DNA from: Cryptomeria japonica
Taxonomy: Eukaryota; Streptophyta; Pinopsida; Cupressales; Cupressaceae
Direction: 5' to 3'
DNA: 64,000 nt
NCBI RefSeq assembly: GCF_030272615.1
Contig: NC_081412.1
Span: 692,674,083-692,738,082 of the forward strand
Shown: positions 1-12,540 of the stretch, piece after piece
Numbering within the stretch: the stretch's first letter is position 1
How the letters are laid out: each line of letters begins with the position of its first letter
Notes under the pieces: model-generated
What the model was told of the DNA's origin: nothing
The model's database searches: none
The model's input: the letters and a program-made list of their open reading frames with translations, nothing else
Translations under genes and position numbers: made by a program

Positions 1-652
1 TAAGCAAGACCAAGAATGGATAAGGGACATGGACTGAAGGTCGGGATAGGCTAAGGGATAGTGGTAGAAAGTTGCAATAAGACAGGTAATATGGATGAAA
101 GGTAGTAATAAGCAAATGGATAAAGACCAAAAGCTATGATAGACTAAAAGCTGCAAACAAGATGCGTGATGCTCATGATGATCCTCAGCCTTGTCAAGAT
201 CAAAGGTGGAAAGAGGAAATGGATATGAGGGACAATAGGATATGAAGGGTAATGATAGGGGTTCGATAGGATAGTGAAGGGCAAAAGGATATGGAGGAAA
301 CCTGCCCCCAAGTGTGGTATGCAAGAAGTTCATGGATTACGCATGATGCCTGTTTGCTAGGTTTTCATCATGGTACTTGCCCAAGGCACCTGTTTGCCAG
401 GTTTTCACTAGTGGATGAATTATTTTTTGCGTTACATTTTTTTCTTTTCTCTTTTTTTTTTCACTTTTTTTTTTTTTTTGATTTTTGACTTTTTCAATAG
501 AAGATGGACACATGATAGGGGATGGAAGAAGGACTCAAGCGTCTTTTGTTTGGATAGTAGCTTTGAAAAAAATGGATCATGACCTTAAAAGTATGCTCAA
601 AGACGTTTGTAGGATAAGGACATGGAAAATGAGATGAAACTAAGGCAAGGAT
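1..652. other. Non-coding interior of element K
   Basis: No credible coding sequence. There is a pyrimidine/T-rich stretch at about 421-490. A short imperfect duplication of a CCTGTTTGC(T/C)AGGTTTTCA motif lies at about 353-408. The region is probably the part of K downstream of its broken ORF. Confidence 0.45.
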
Positions 653-3512
653 TTATGTAAAGGATTGGACCAGAGGGATGGAAGGATGGAAAATATGCAT
701 TGGATAATGGATAGGGTATTGGAAGAATTGTTCTTGAGTGGATAGAAATGAAGGCAAGATCGACATTGGCACACACCTTGAGGGGTGATGGACTGATGGA
801 GGAAAAATGGATCTTAGATTGTGAGATTTGGATGGAGGAATAGCTATAGATTTTGGGACATAAGGGCCCAAAATGGATGAAGAAGGTGATGGAGGAACAA
901 ATTTGAGAGGTTTGGATGGAGAAATGGCAACTTTGGATGCCAAGTTGGATGTTTCTTTAGGCTTTTGTGCTTCAAGTAACCGCTTGGGGATCCACATGGT
1001 TTTTGATTTTTCATGCTTTTGTGGTTCCTTAGAGTGCATTGCTTGCACAAGGGATTTAGGAACCCATATATATTTTGACTTTTCTTTTTTTTTTTCAGTG
1101 GGCCTTTGTGGCCTTTTGGATATTTCTTTTTCTTTATAGATCATATTGTTCTTTGTTTTGACATGTCGATTATATTGGACATGTTGATCCTTGAATACAT
1201 GTGGATTGCTAGACTTATGACTTTTATACTTGACATCCAAATTGCTTGGAGGGGGAAAGGAATGCATGGATGGATATGAATGAAATGGACTTCTTTTGGA
1301 TTGATGAAATTTACTCAAGGATGTGTGCCTTTGCTAACCTTGCATAGAGGATGAAGGGATATAAGGACCTAAGATGGATGGAAAGTATGATGGGGAAGGT
1401 GTATGTTTTGATTTTGATGGAGGGATACCAACGTCTTGAGAGTGAGTTGTGTAGACATGACCCTTAATATTTTCTTTAACATGAAGGGATTCTTTCTCAT
1501 GGAGATCTACTCCTTTGCCTTTATGAATATCTTGACTTGTAGGATACTCTTTTCTTTGGGAAGAAGACGTGAGTCCATTATGAGGTGGATATGATATGAG
1601 AGAAATAATGAGATCTTGAAGTGGATCGGATTTCACCAAAGTGGAAGAACCCATTATGCATGTCGAGGGTTCATGAACATCTTGCACTGACACATTAGAA
1701 TCATGAGGGGGATTAGGATCATGAGGGGGACATGGTTCAATGATAGGCTCTTCAAGAGATGGAATGGGAGAAATAATGGGATCATCAAAAGAAATACGAT
1801 CTTGCAGTGGATATGCTGGATTAGGATAAGGAGATGGAGGAACAAAAGGATCTTATGGAGGATTTAAAGGAATGATAGGGTCTTGTGTTGGAAATGAATT
1901 TGGAAGGATACTTTGATCTTGACAAGGAGGAAGATCATTGGATTCCTCTTTAAAATTGCTTTGCTCTTGACTTTTAATGGGATCATCGGAAAGGATGGAA
2001 GGGATATCTTGATCTTTCTTAGGAAGTGGAATGTCAATGGGATTTGAAAGGACATTTTGTTCATGAAATGGAAGGGGATCATTTGGGATTGGATGGACTG
2101 GGATATCTTGATCTTGCTCAAGGAATGGAGTGTCAATAGGACTTTGGATATGATGGACAAGAATAGAGGAATCATCATGAGTTTCTGGGAAGATGAGATC
2201 CTAGTCAACAATTGGATGGGAAGATAAGGTTTCAAGGTCTTGATCTTGATCTGTTTTAAGACACGTTTCTTCATGCTCTAAATTATCCTCTTGACATGGG
2301 GTTGGACTTTGGATATGCATGGAGGATTCTGACAAGGGATCAATGTTTTTGGCATGAAGGAAATGCAATTTGAACATTTGTGATGGATTCTGGCAAGGAA
2401 TCAATGCTTGAACATGAGGAAGAGGGACTTCAAATGGGGTCCTCTAGAATATGTAATGGCAATAAAATGCATGGTGGCATTGGGTCTTGTATTTCTGAAA
2501 CATGACAAGGATGTGCATCATGAATTGGATTATCTTGGCAATCAATTATGGATAGCCCTTGGGTAATTGCATCCTTGGGTGTATTGTTTGATGAGGACAA
2601 TATGGAAGGTTCTTGTGAAACTTCTAAAGGTGTAGGGATAGATGCCACTGGAGAGTCAATTTGTTTATGAGGGGATGAGGCATTTCTAGACATAAGTGTA
2701 TTATCTTGATCTTCCTCAATAAACTCACTTGGTAATTTCCTTAAGATCCTTGCAATAAAGCCACCTTTCTTTCGAGGTTTTGACATAGTTGTATCTGGAA
2801 TTTGAACTTGTTTGGAAAGAATTTGGTTTTGGTCTGATGTCATGTTTTGATTTCGAACTAGATGTTGATCAAATTGGTTTGACATGTTCAAAATTTGGCT
2901 TGGTGTGTGCTGCAACCTTTGTTTTTGAATGTTTGGTTGTTGTTGTTGATACTTGATAGTCGATTGGACATATTGTTGAGATTGGACCATTGGTTGAACT
3001 AGTTGTGGACATTGTATAGTTGGTTGGACATATTGTTGAAATTGGACCATTGGTTGTGTTGGTTGAAAATCTGATTGATAGTAAACACCTTCTTGTTCTT
3101 GTTGTGGAGGCACATAATGTTGAAATTGATGTTGTCTCTTTTCTTGAAATTGTTTCATCATCTCTATTTGTGAGAGGAGAGCTGGCATGTCTGATCGTTC
3201 GATAAGAGATCTTACATCAATTGGCTCAATATTTGGATTTCGACCTGGAAGTTTTCGAAACATTTTGGACATTTGTGATCTATTCTTCGCAATGTTCTTC
3301 ACTCTTTGTTCCAAAATATCATTTTCTTGAGCTAGTTTCTCCTCTAGTTTTTGTATTTGGAGACTTGTTTCATCATAACAAGTTTGATCAATGTTGCTTT
3401 GTTGTTGGGTTGAATATAATTGTGATTGCATTGTCGGTTGATATGTCAAACTTTGTTGCATCATTGGTGCTTGGAACCTTGTTTCAATAGACATGTCACT
3501 ATGCAAATGCAA
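653..3512 (-). pseudogene. Broken Gln-rich to Pro/Ser/Asp-rich ORF of element K
   Basis: About 950 codons can be followed in two frames. The first block (3512 to 2430, 360 codons) is open and Gln-rich. It has a short coiled-coil-like stretch (IQKLEEKLAQENDILEQRVK), a basic patch (KMFRKLPGRNP, echoed later as ARILRKLPSEF) and QQYVQ(P/S)T repeats. After a frameshift near 2350-2430 the frame runs from 2404 to 653, interrupted by stops at 2201 (TAG), about 1858 (TAA) and 1334 (TAG). This part repeats acidic QDQD motifs and the phrase SILGPY(I/V)P. A 22-bp sequence recurs 61 bp apart at 2324 and 2385. No zinc knuckle, protease or enzyme motif is visible and I do not recognise the family. A divergent gag or an extra structural protein are options. 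Confidence 0.6.
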
Positions 3513-5541
3513 TATTTTTGGAATTTTTCAAGGATAATATATGATATGCAACTAAATGAAAACTAAAATAGATGAAAATGCAATCTATGGAAAGAATGCA
3601 ACCTATGTTTTTGGTTGTTTTTCAATATTTTGACAAACTTTTGAAATGCAAATCTAAAAAGAGACCCTTAGGAAATTGAAATGATGACTCGACCTCAAAA
3701 GGACAAAAGGACCAAGTGACAAAAGGACAAAATGACAATGTCTCCCCTATATGCTTGGATACTAAGCTAGGTTTGACCAAATGACAATAATAACATAAAA
3801 AGAAAAGGTTTGATAAGGTCTAGACTTCTTAACAATGACTTAGGGTTTATCAAAGATTTGCATTACTCAAGTATGACAAAACCTAGTTTTAACACTATAT
3901 GCAAAGGGACAATTACTATGCAAATGACCTTAATATGATATGATAATGACCTAATCTTAATGAAGGGACCTAGGGTATGCAAATATGAATGTATGACAAT
4001 GGTATAACTTTAATGCAAGAGGACATATGCAAATGAATGACCCTTATTGATATGCAAAGGAGTATGACTTAGGTGAAACCTAACCTTGGTACTTGACAAT
4101 GAACTTTGCAAAATGCAACCTAGGATGAACCTAAATGTAAGTGACATGAATGTTAAGACAAGATTTTGAACAATGTTTGACAACCATGTTTGAAAGTGTT
4201 TTGAACTTTGTTGGACGAAATGTTCTTGTGTTTAACCTTTTTTTTGAATCAATTTGTCTTGCTTTTGAAATGAGATGCAATTCAACTTTTGACAAGTAAA
4301 GAAGACAAGATATTTTAACATAGACTCAAGACAATCATGCTCATTCACACATTTCTTATGGTAGGAAAGGACATTAGGTACTTGAGAGGTAGACTTGTTA
4401 TGGGATTCAAGGAGAATACATAGATGCTTGACCCCACAGGCTCCCCTCCACGACACTCACTTCTCAGGGCAGCCAAGCATCAGTCCCCATGGAAATCTCC
4501 CCATGGCGAACTTAGTATCTCTTCCAAGTATCCAAACTTGTCCTTCTCAAGCAACTAGAAGGGTTTTTGGCCTCTAAAAACAAGGTGTTTAGTAAGGATT
4601 TCTGTTAAGCATTACTCCTTGATGTCACACAAGCGTGATTGAGACATTACGCCCACCAAGATACCAAACAAATGTAGTCATGCAAGTACAATTTAGACCC
4701 ATGAGGCCCTACTTAGATGTTGATATGAGAAAGAGTTCAAGGGTCATCACTTCCCAAGTAACTGCAATTCCCACGTAACCCTTCCTTCAAAGCTTTCGCT
4801 CATCAGGTATTTGTTTATAGTGAGTTAGAATGCCAAGGTATTCTAGCCGTACTCACTTTGGGTCGTTCCCTTCTCACGATTATCACTTGCTTGCAAAAGC
4901 AAAGTGGTCGGGAAGGCAGGCCCTCTAAAGGTGACAAACAATCAAAGACATGAGCATGGTATCGAAGATCTGGATTTCTGATCACCCTAAGAAGGATGAG
5001 AGCATACTCTCCTACTCCAATGTCACACTCAACAATCAAAGCAAAAACATATTCATTCCAACCTATTTAGAAATCACTAGGTTCCTAAAAATTAATTGCA
5101 AACACCAAGTTTAGTTGTTTCTCCAAGGCAAACTGCAAAACCCAAGTTAGAAGTTTGAGGTGTTTATTCTTTGACTATCGATTCTACATAAAACATGTTA
5201 GTAGTTTCATTTGTTGTCTTTGCCATGCGTATGCCAAGATGCTGCACAGATAATTAGTACCAAAGACCAAAAAATAGAAAATAGAATGCAAACACAAAAC
5301 AAATTTCAAGTAAAACACTGCATTTTTACCTCTATCCTGGAATTTACACAGGCACAAAAGTCATGACACAGGCATAGAATGTCTTCAACACAGGCGCAAG
5401 TTGCTTGACACAGGTGCAGGTTGTCTTAAACAGGCGCAAAAGTCTCTAGAAAGCCCTGCACTACCCTATTTTTGGGTTTTTTGACCTGCAAATCAACTCA
5501 AAAGCACTCAAAGACACAGTAAAGGGGTTAGATGGTTAGTG
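3513..5541 (-). other. Leader of element K between primer site and ORF
   Basis: No convincing coding sequence in about 2 kb. The short open frames do not form a chain. A degenerate tandem array occupies 5335-5450. The region 3540-4200 is rich in ATGCAA, TGACAA and AAAGGACA words, giving a low-complexity look. This is the position expected for the 5' untranslated leader of an LTR element. Confidence 0.5.
5335..5450 (-). repeat. Degenerate tandem array of about 22 bp units in K leader
   Basis: On the plus strand the phrase (GA)CACAGGC(G/A)CAA(A/G)AGT/GTTG recurs about five times, at roughly 5346, 5366, 5390, 5411 and 5436. It starts about 110 bp downstream of the primer site in the element's orientation. 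Element L has a comparable but different array at the same relative position. Confidence 0.6.
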
Positions 5542-5559
5542 TTCACATCGGGTTCACCA
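5541..5559 (-). promoter_or_regulatory. Primer binding site of element K
   Basis: The minus strand reads TGGTGAACCCGATGTGAAC five bases after the LTR end. It begins with TGG, as expected for a complement of a tRNA CCA end. Element L has TGGTGAGCCTGACATGAAC at the matching position, differing only by four transitions, which supports a real conserved site. I did not assign the tRNA; it is not initiator Met. Confidence 0.7.
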
Positions 5560-5564
5560 ATTAA

Positions 5565-7085
5565 TGTAGCATAGGAAATAGGAAATCATCACAAGCATTA
5601 TAAAAACTAATCATTAGCTCAATCACGAAAGCACAATTGCAATGATCTATCCTAAACACATTCAATAGAGACATAAAGATAAAACATTCAAAAGTAAATA
5701 CTATGCAAACCATATGTGGATATGAATGGTTCCTTCATGCGGCTCCATTGTTCTTCTTTCCTCTTCAAATAGTTTGGTTGTCGATCTCACCTACAAGTGC
5801 ACACACATGATTGAAAGCAAGTAGATAAGAAAATTGCTCAAAAGTACTTGAAGCGTGATTGATTAGAAATTCGATAATCTAGTTAAGGGATTAGATTGAA
5901 GAAATTCATCCAATTTATAGAAAAATTGGAGAAAAGACAAGATTAGCATGATTCAATTCAAATGGAAATTGCAAATCAATTATGTCAATTATGACAAATT
6001 ATGACAAATTATGCACTTTCTATGCAAAATTTGTTGATTGATAATTTATGACAAATTATGACAAACTTCTATGTCAAAATTGATTGATTGTCAATTATGA
6101 CAAATTATGACAAATTGAAATGTCATTCCCATGAATTTAGGAGAGAAATAGGAGGAAATTGAAATTAAGAATTAGAAATTAGAAAATTAGAAAAAGAGGA
6201 AAATTAGGAAATAGGTAAATTAATTAATAATTTGTCATTTATTAATTAATTCAAAAAAGAGGAATAATTAGGCAATTAAATAAACATTTAATTGCGATGA
6301 GAAGACATAGGATAAATAAATAATTTATTAATCCTAGAGGAAGAAATGACACACAAGGTTAAATGATTAAATCATGAAACCCTAGAAGATGAATTGGCAA
6401 TGCGAGAATGACAATTAGGTCCTGATTGAGGATAATTGATATCGATCATGATTCTGATAAATGACCAATGTGATAAATGATTTGATTGATAAAATGTGCC
6501 AATTGACGAGGAACAATGACTAATTGATCCAAATTAACATAATTGAGACAAACAATGATCAATGACAAATTGATCACAAAATGACAAGATTGACAAGAGG
6601 ACAAGAATCGATGACAAAATAGATTGCAAGACGACAAGATTGAAAATGACCACGATCGATGACAAATCAATCGCAAAACGACAAGATCGAACATGACAAC
6701 GATCGATGATAAATCGATCGTTAAAATGACAAGATTGAAAATGATAAGGATTGATGACAAAATCGATCTCCAGATGACAAGATTGATAAGAGGACAAAAA
6801 CCTAATTAGGATTGATGATGTCCAAAATGATGACAAATGAGTACGCACATTGATGTGACAGGATAAGATCGATTAAAATCATGACTGGAGATTGTTGTCG
6901 ACAAGAACAAATTTGAAAGCGAGACGAATGAAGAAATGTAGAAGAATGACTCGATGCTCGCAAATGATAAAAACCAAGTGCATGACATAGGAGAAATGTT
7001 AATGTGACACAAAAACCTAAAATGAGGCAATGCGCAAATGTTAAAGTATGATCCCGCAAGCGTTGACCATTTTTAGGTGTCTACA
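5565..7085 (-). repeat. 5' LTR of element K
   Basis: About 1.52 kb, bounded on the minus strand by TGTAGACACCTAAAAATGG at 7085 and CTACA at 5565. It is AT-rich and contains a run of ACAAATTATG words at about 5985-6110 and a 48-bp tandem array at 6535-6800. The start motif GACACCTAAAAATG recurs at 62755 in element L, and the last part (GAAGAGGAAAGAAG...CAATGGA) also has a counterpart there, so the two LTRs are one family. Confidence 0.8.
6535..6800. repeat. Tandem array of about 48 bp units inside K LTR
   Basis: The phrase GACAAGAT(T/C)GA recurs at 6583, 6633, 6680, 6728 and 6776, spaced 50, 47, 48 and 48 bp. Each unit carries a (A/C)GATCGATGA(C/T)AAA core containing overlapping palindromes (ATCGAT, CGATCG). 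In LTR orientation the array lies a few hundred bases from the start, so in U3. Confidence 0.8.
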
Positions 7086-7574
7086 GTCCTTAAAAAGGAA
7101 TTTGATTTCATGTCGGTCCAATAGGATTACATTGCAAGTTCCTAGGTTCATTACATCTAGACACATTTGGTAACATGACACAAAATTACTGCCAAAGTGT
7201 CGGTGGATGGTAACTCATCACAAAAAATAATATTGGTTGGTAACTCATCACAGAGTAATACCAGTTCATACATTTACCTATTACCGGTTCACATATTTAC
7301 CGATTATTCGTTTGTCAAAATGAAGACAGGGAAAAGTGATAATAATTGGTTTCTTCCTTCGTACTGCTTTGGGATCCTCAAACCGCTTCAGGTCTTCATA
7401 CTGCTTTGGATCGGTAAACACTTTCTGCAAAATACCAATAGTCTAAAAACTATAATTCATAATACCGATTGGAACAAATACCGGTTGAGCATAAATCATA
7501 CATAAAAAAGTGATCTCAGCACAAGTGTGTGTCCATCAATGACAATCACAATATCATCATCAAAAATGGCAACA
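7086..7574 (-). repeat. Partial 3' LTR of element A
   Basis: On the minus strand it begins TGTTGCCATTTTTGATGATG right after a polypurine tract. It matches 16228-15740 over about 490 bp, including the paired words for GGTAACTCATCACA. It stops at 7086, where element K begins. The missing rest should lie beyond K's far end, outside the window. Confidence 0.85.
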
Positions 7575-7589
7575 ATCTCCCCCTTTTCC
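7575..7589 (-). promoter_or_regulatory. Polypurine tract of element A
   Basis: The minus strand reads GGAAAAGGGGGAGAT directly before TGTTGCC of the 3' LTR. The same AAAGGGGGAGAT-TGTTGG arrangement precedes the 3' LTRs of elements B, C and H. Confidence 0.85.
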
Positions 7590-8589
7590 ATTGATGGCAA
7601 CACTTAGGAAAATTTTGACATCTAAGTGTTTTACAATAAAAATATGACATAATCAAAATTACTCCCCCTTTGCCAACAATGACAAAGTACTGCAGAATAA
7701 CTCCTGTTTCTCATTATCATTAAAATAATAAGTGATTATGACAATAATGAGTGAAAATTATCAAAAAGTGATTTAAAATTCTGCATAAAGGTCTTCATGG
7801 ATAAAGACCATGATTCAAGCAATGAGGTAGCAACCTCACTTTCTATTTGCATCTAGGAAACCAATTCTTCCATGATGTCCAAGGTACTCATCTCTTGAGT
7901 GACCGTTAAGGCATCTAGATTGAGATAACATTTCTGAAGTATTTCTAGTCTTGGTGGTACAACCAGTTGAAGTTCTTGCAAATCTCTAGTTCGATTGGTG
8001 ATCTCCAACTCTATTCTAGTAGTCTGGAGTTGAAACTAGTGAATGGTTTTCCCATATGTGGTGAAGGAATCATAGGGCACCTTGAAGGTGCTTATATATG
8101 CCTACAAGTCAGATTGTAGCTTTTCCTTCTATGCAAGCACATCATCACAAAATAGATGGGATTGGCTTAACTTACTTAGCAATAGTTTCCCCTCATCCAG
8201 AGCATCTCTTATGTCCTTCTGCACTTTTTGAAGTTTAGACTGGAGCTCATATAATTTCTTCACTAAGGCAGTGTTCAATGCATTTTGATGCTTCTTTCGT
8301 GCATTGGCTTCAACAACATCTTCCAGGTAATGTACCTGGTCCTCTACAACTATGCATAAGAGTTTCAATTGGCCTAGAGAGGAATCAGTTCTTGGGAGGT
8401 TGGTGACAGGAATCAAACTGGTAAGAGTTTCCACTGTAGTTTGAATAACATCTTGCTCCTTTTTCCTCCTTAGTGCTTCTAGTCCCTCTTGGGAAAGCTT
8501 AATGCTTTGCAGTAGCTCTAATTCATTTGCAGATTGGAGGTCAATGAGACTGGTGATGTCAGCCGGTTTAGCTTGACCACCAGTTGTCT

Positions 8590-9030
8590 TTGGGGTCTCC
8601 ACTTGTGTGCTCTTTTCCACTTCCTCCTTCTCTTTGGCTCTTTGCTTTTCCTCTTCAGCCTTCTTTTGCTCCTTTGCTTCTTTCTTTCTCTTTTCTTCTT
8701 CCTTCTTTTTATCTTCTTCTTTCTGCTTCTCTTTTTCTTTCTTCTTCTCCTCTTCCTTTTTCTTCTTCTCTTCTTCCTATTTCTTTTTCTCCTCTTCTTG
8801 TTCCCTTTTCTCTTCCTCTTTTCTCTTCTCCTCTTCCTGTTTCTTTTTCTCTTCCTCTTTCCTCTTCTCCTCTTCTTGTTTCTTTTTCTCTTCCTCTTTT
8901 CTCTTCTCATCTTCCTATTTCTTTTCTTTATTTCTCTTCTCCTCCTCTTGTTTCTTCTCTTCATTTCTCTTCTCGTCCTCCTGTTTCTTTTCTCCTATTC
9001 TGCTTGTTTCCTCTTCTCTTCTTCTTGATC
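8590..9030 (-). repeat. Purine-rich low-complexity tract encoding Glu/Lys repeats
   Basis: The plus strand is almost pure TTCTTCTC-type pyrimidine. The minus strand encodes repeated EEEKKKQEEEKRK units of about 13 residues (about 39 bp). In-frame TAG stops stand where Gln is expected. Long open frames on the plus strand here (Ser/Leu/Phe-rich) are shadows of this composition. Confidence 0.8.
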
Positions 9031-10299
9031 TTTTTCAGCCTTTTCCTTTGTTGTGTCCGAAGTGACATTTTCACTATCCAAAGCATCAATGTGAATAGGG
9101 TCCATTTGTTTAGTGACTATTTCTCCTTCACTATCATACACTTCATCCAGTTTTCCAATTTCTGGTTCTTGCTCAGCCTTCTTGTTGTCCTCTCACACTT
9201 GGTGCAATTTTAGAGTGGCTTTTACATGTGAGTGTTTATCTTTTACCACTTTAGGAACTTTCCCTTCAAGTAATAGGGGTCTTCTTCTTCTCATGAAGAA
9301 GAGGCCTTTGTATTTATCCATAACTTCATATAGCTTTGAGTTTGACACATTAGGAAAATATTGTGCAAAAATTTCTCCTCTTATTTCTTGTTCCTTTTCT
9401 ATGGCAATGCGCCATTTGTTATCTAAAGAATTGTATAAAGAATCCGGTGTCACAGATTTAATTTTTGATGGCGACCGGTCATTAATACATAAATATTGAA
9501 TAATTTCCTGTTTGATTTCCTCTTTCTCATTGTCATTGAAATCATCAAAATAATCTACTAAATCACTCAACACTTTTCTCCTAATATTCTTAATGGTCCT
9601 TTGACAATGTGTCAATGGTTTGTAAGAGGATATGTCAATATTTACTAGTGTTGACGATGCTGGTTTAATGCTAGTTGTCTTTGCCTTATTCCTTGTTTGC
9701 CTAGTCTTCTTAGGCTATAACTCAAGTTTTGTGTCCTTTGAGTCCAGTGTGTTGCCTTTGGTCTTTCGCTTTCTCTCAAATACCTTGGTGGGTGCAAATT
9801 TTGGTTTCTTCTTCGCCGGTGACCGCTTGGTCACTTTAGGACTTACTGAGGTAACTAGTGTCGATACAAATGGCACTTCCTTTCCCTTGTTTACTGAAGG
9901 TTCTTCAACCAGTGTTACCCTCTCCAAATAGGTGTTAGTTGTCTTCTTCTTAGGATCAAGAGGCGAGGCAAGTAGTGATGAGGAGGTAGAGTAGAAGTTG
10001 GTCTTCTTTTGAGGTTGGTGGGCTTTTGTTTTCAATGTACTTCCCAAATCAATCCCTAGGCTCAAATGGGATTCTTCTAAACCTTTCTCCTATCTCCTCC
10101 TCTCTATTCAACACTGCTTGCACCCTATTGTATTGCACATCACTCCTCCTTACCTTCCATGCTAAGGCATTCAAATATGAAATGAGGTCCTCTTGTGTGT
10201 CACTAAAAATGAACAAGTTTGGTTGTCCAACTGGCTGAATCTCCTCTCTTCCAGGAATGGGCAACTGTTGGAGAACCATGGTTTTCCTAACCTTGTTTA

Positions 10300-12540
10300 A
10301 ACCTTTTTAAAGATTTCAATCATATTAATATGTTGGATGAGCATCTGGACAGGTTTGCAAAGTCTGATGACTGTCCCTCACCTTTTGAAGAGTGAAAATA
10401 TCCAAGTTGGATGCAATGAGCGTTGTTCTACTCAAGGCAACTTCTAGGTTCAAAAGGTCATCTTGATCAAATGACTTAATGCAATGCTGTGGAGCTTGTA
10501 GTAGGGTTTCTTAGGTCTTAACTTATCAATTTTGATAGTTTGAAAAAATCATTTACTTCTCCTTCCTTACCGATTTCATGAAATTGTCAAATTAGCCCCA
10601 AAAAAGGCTACTAGGATTAGCCCTGGTTTTTAGTGAAAATTGTTCACCCTGCTCAATCTGCTAAACTTCATGGAAAACCCTTGGAGATGTGGTCAATTGA
10701 CGATGAAAACTCAAGGATTTTTGCTATGGCAAGTACTGTACGGACTTTTTGAGGACTGTCCCACAAAATAGGCACTTTTTAAGGGTTTTTGAGGGTTTTA
10801 GTGAGGGTTTGCAATTTAAATGCCTTCTCCATGATACTAGACCCAATTAAATGTTTCAAACCTTGCTATGACATATACCAAACACTCCCAATGATTCAAA
10901 ACCTATCTTAGAATACTGACATTATGTCAAACAAATGCCATACTGCTACTTTTACACAGAAATAACAATCTAGAGGACTGAGACAACAATTTTTTTAAGG
11001 TTTTGCATACATTTTCAACATTGGTAAACCAAATACAATGAAAGTATGTCAAATATAGATGCAACACTGACTTGACATAAGTTGGAACAACCTGCAAAAC
11101 ATATAGGAAAGGATTTTTGATAACTGTTATTCATTCACCCACCATCACTGCACTTTGACAGTATTAAAATTGATACAACTTTCTTTCTTTGTTTTGATTT
11201 ACTTCTTCACTCTATCCCTGGCCTACAAAAAGGTGTTAATGGCAAGGTAAAAGAATGCATATAGCCTCTTCAAAGATCTTGTAAGTTTGAACACTTAAAA
11301 GATGCCACAAAGCATGACAACATTATAAGACTGTGACATAGAATACACTTTTCTAGGATCCTTATTTAGGTCCTTTACAACCAAATTGTGCATCTTGTCT
11401 CCTTAGCATTGAAAAACACTTGTAAATACATTCCCATGATGCATAAAAGAGGAATCCATCATTCCATACTATCCATTAGGAAGGTTGGCAATGAGATTTT
11501 AAAAATGAAACAGTGACACACTGTTTTACAGTCTGATTACACCTTTGCTTCTTGCATCCAACCAAGTCATGAGAGAGACAAGGATGGTAAAATGCAATGA
11601 TAACCCTTTCCAACTCAATTCTTCTTCAACATTTCAAAGTACAGTGCTATGAACAACAAAGTACCATTCAAACAACTTTAAGAATACCCAAGCCAAGTTG
11701 TCCACTTCACATACTTGCCATGGGCTTACAAACACTTGTGCATTGCTAGAAAAGGAAAATAGATGTATGATATAGTATGTACAAAGGGTCCAACAAATTT
11801 CCTCAAAGCCATGGATGAATAGACTTTGAAGAAACTAGTTGGACCATGAATGACCTTCCATTGGAACCACAAAACAATGCCTTTCTTAAGAGTACTTCAG
11901 AAAAAAATTGTTCCAATCACTACTCAAACATCAAAGGAGATCACACCAATTAAAAATAGGAGTAGTATGGACTCATGAAGCCATGGTACGAACTGTACTC
12001 TCAAAAGTGCAGGAAACTAGTTAAAACTCACAAAAATAAGAGCAAAATAAGTATTTCTTTTACTTTTCCAACATGAACCGCCCATACAATGATGGAAATG
12101 TGGTTTTTATACATGTGCCAACTTATTGAAGCCCTTTTATGGATAGGTACAAGCTGGAACTAACCAAAACCACCAAAAATCACTTTTTTTGCACTTTTTG
12201 ACAACTTTTTTGACAACTTTTGACAACTTTTGTTGCTCAAAAGTTGCATTTTGACTCCTGATGACTTGGCACTAAAACCAATGACTCAACATCATTAGAA
12301 ACACTAAATAAACATGCTCCAATTCCTTTCAAGGCTTTACAACATCAAAAATTCAAAAATACTCATTTGGACCCAAAATTGACAGTTTTTGGCCCACTGA
12401 GAAAAAAACCAAAAATCTTGGAAACTCTTAAACAAAAAATGAGTTCCAAACCTTATTACACCACAAAAAAAACCTATTAAACCTACTAGAAGCATAAAAT
12501 AAACACACATGCTTAATTTGGAACAAAATGCTATACCTAC
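10300..12540 (-). other. Non-coding stretch between the two ORF blocks of A; possible intron
   Basis: About 2.2 kb without coding potential in any frame, AT-rich, flanked on both sides by blocks of the same orientation. On the minus strand a GTAGGTATAG sequence just after block 1 could be a donor. CAAG/GTTAGG or CTCCAACAG/TTG just before block 2 could be acceptors. These are weak signals. It may equally be unrelated spacer or a degraded insertion. Confidence 0.35.

Larger units (their letters stand above)
1..7085 (-). mobile_element. Element K: LTR retrotransposon, unclassified, 5' part only
   Basis: Read on the minus strand, this element has a 5' LTR (7085 to 5565), a primer binding site (5559 to 5541), a leader of about 2 kb with a degenerate tandem array, and a long broken ORF (3512 to 653). 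It then runs off the left edge of the window. The LTR begins TGTAG and ends CTACA, a perfect inverted terminal repeat. Its right edge falls inside the 3' LTR of element A, where homology to A's other LTR resumes at once at 7086, so K inserted into A. No protease, integrase or reverse transcriptase is visible in the part present. The superfamily is therefore open; the primer site is not the initiator-Met type used by the copia elements here. Confidence 0.8.

Noticed and set aside
4395-5039. Small open frames on both strands as a gene in K's leader
   Set aside because: They are short, do not chain into a longer frame and show no recognisable domain.
8534-9213. Long plus-strand open frames rich in Ser, Leu and Phe
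   Set aside because: They are the complement of the Glu/Lys coiled-coil tract of element A. Frames stay open in several registers because the sequence is almost pure pyrimidine.
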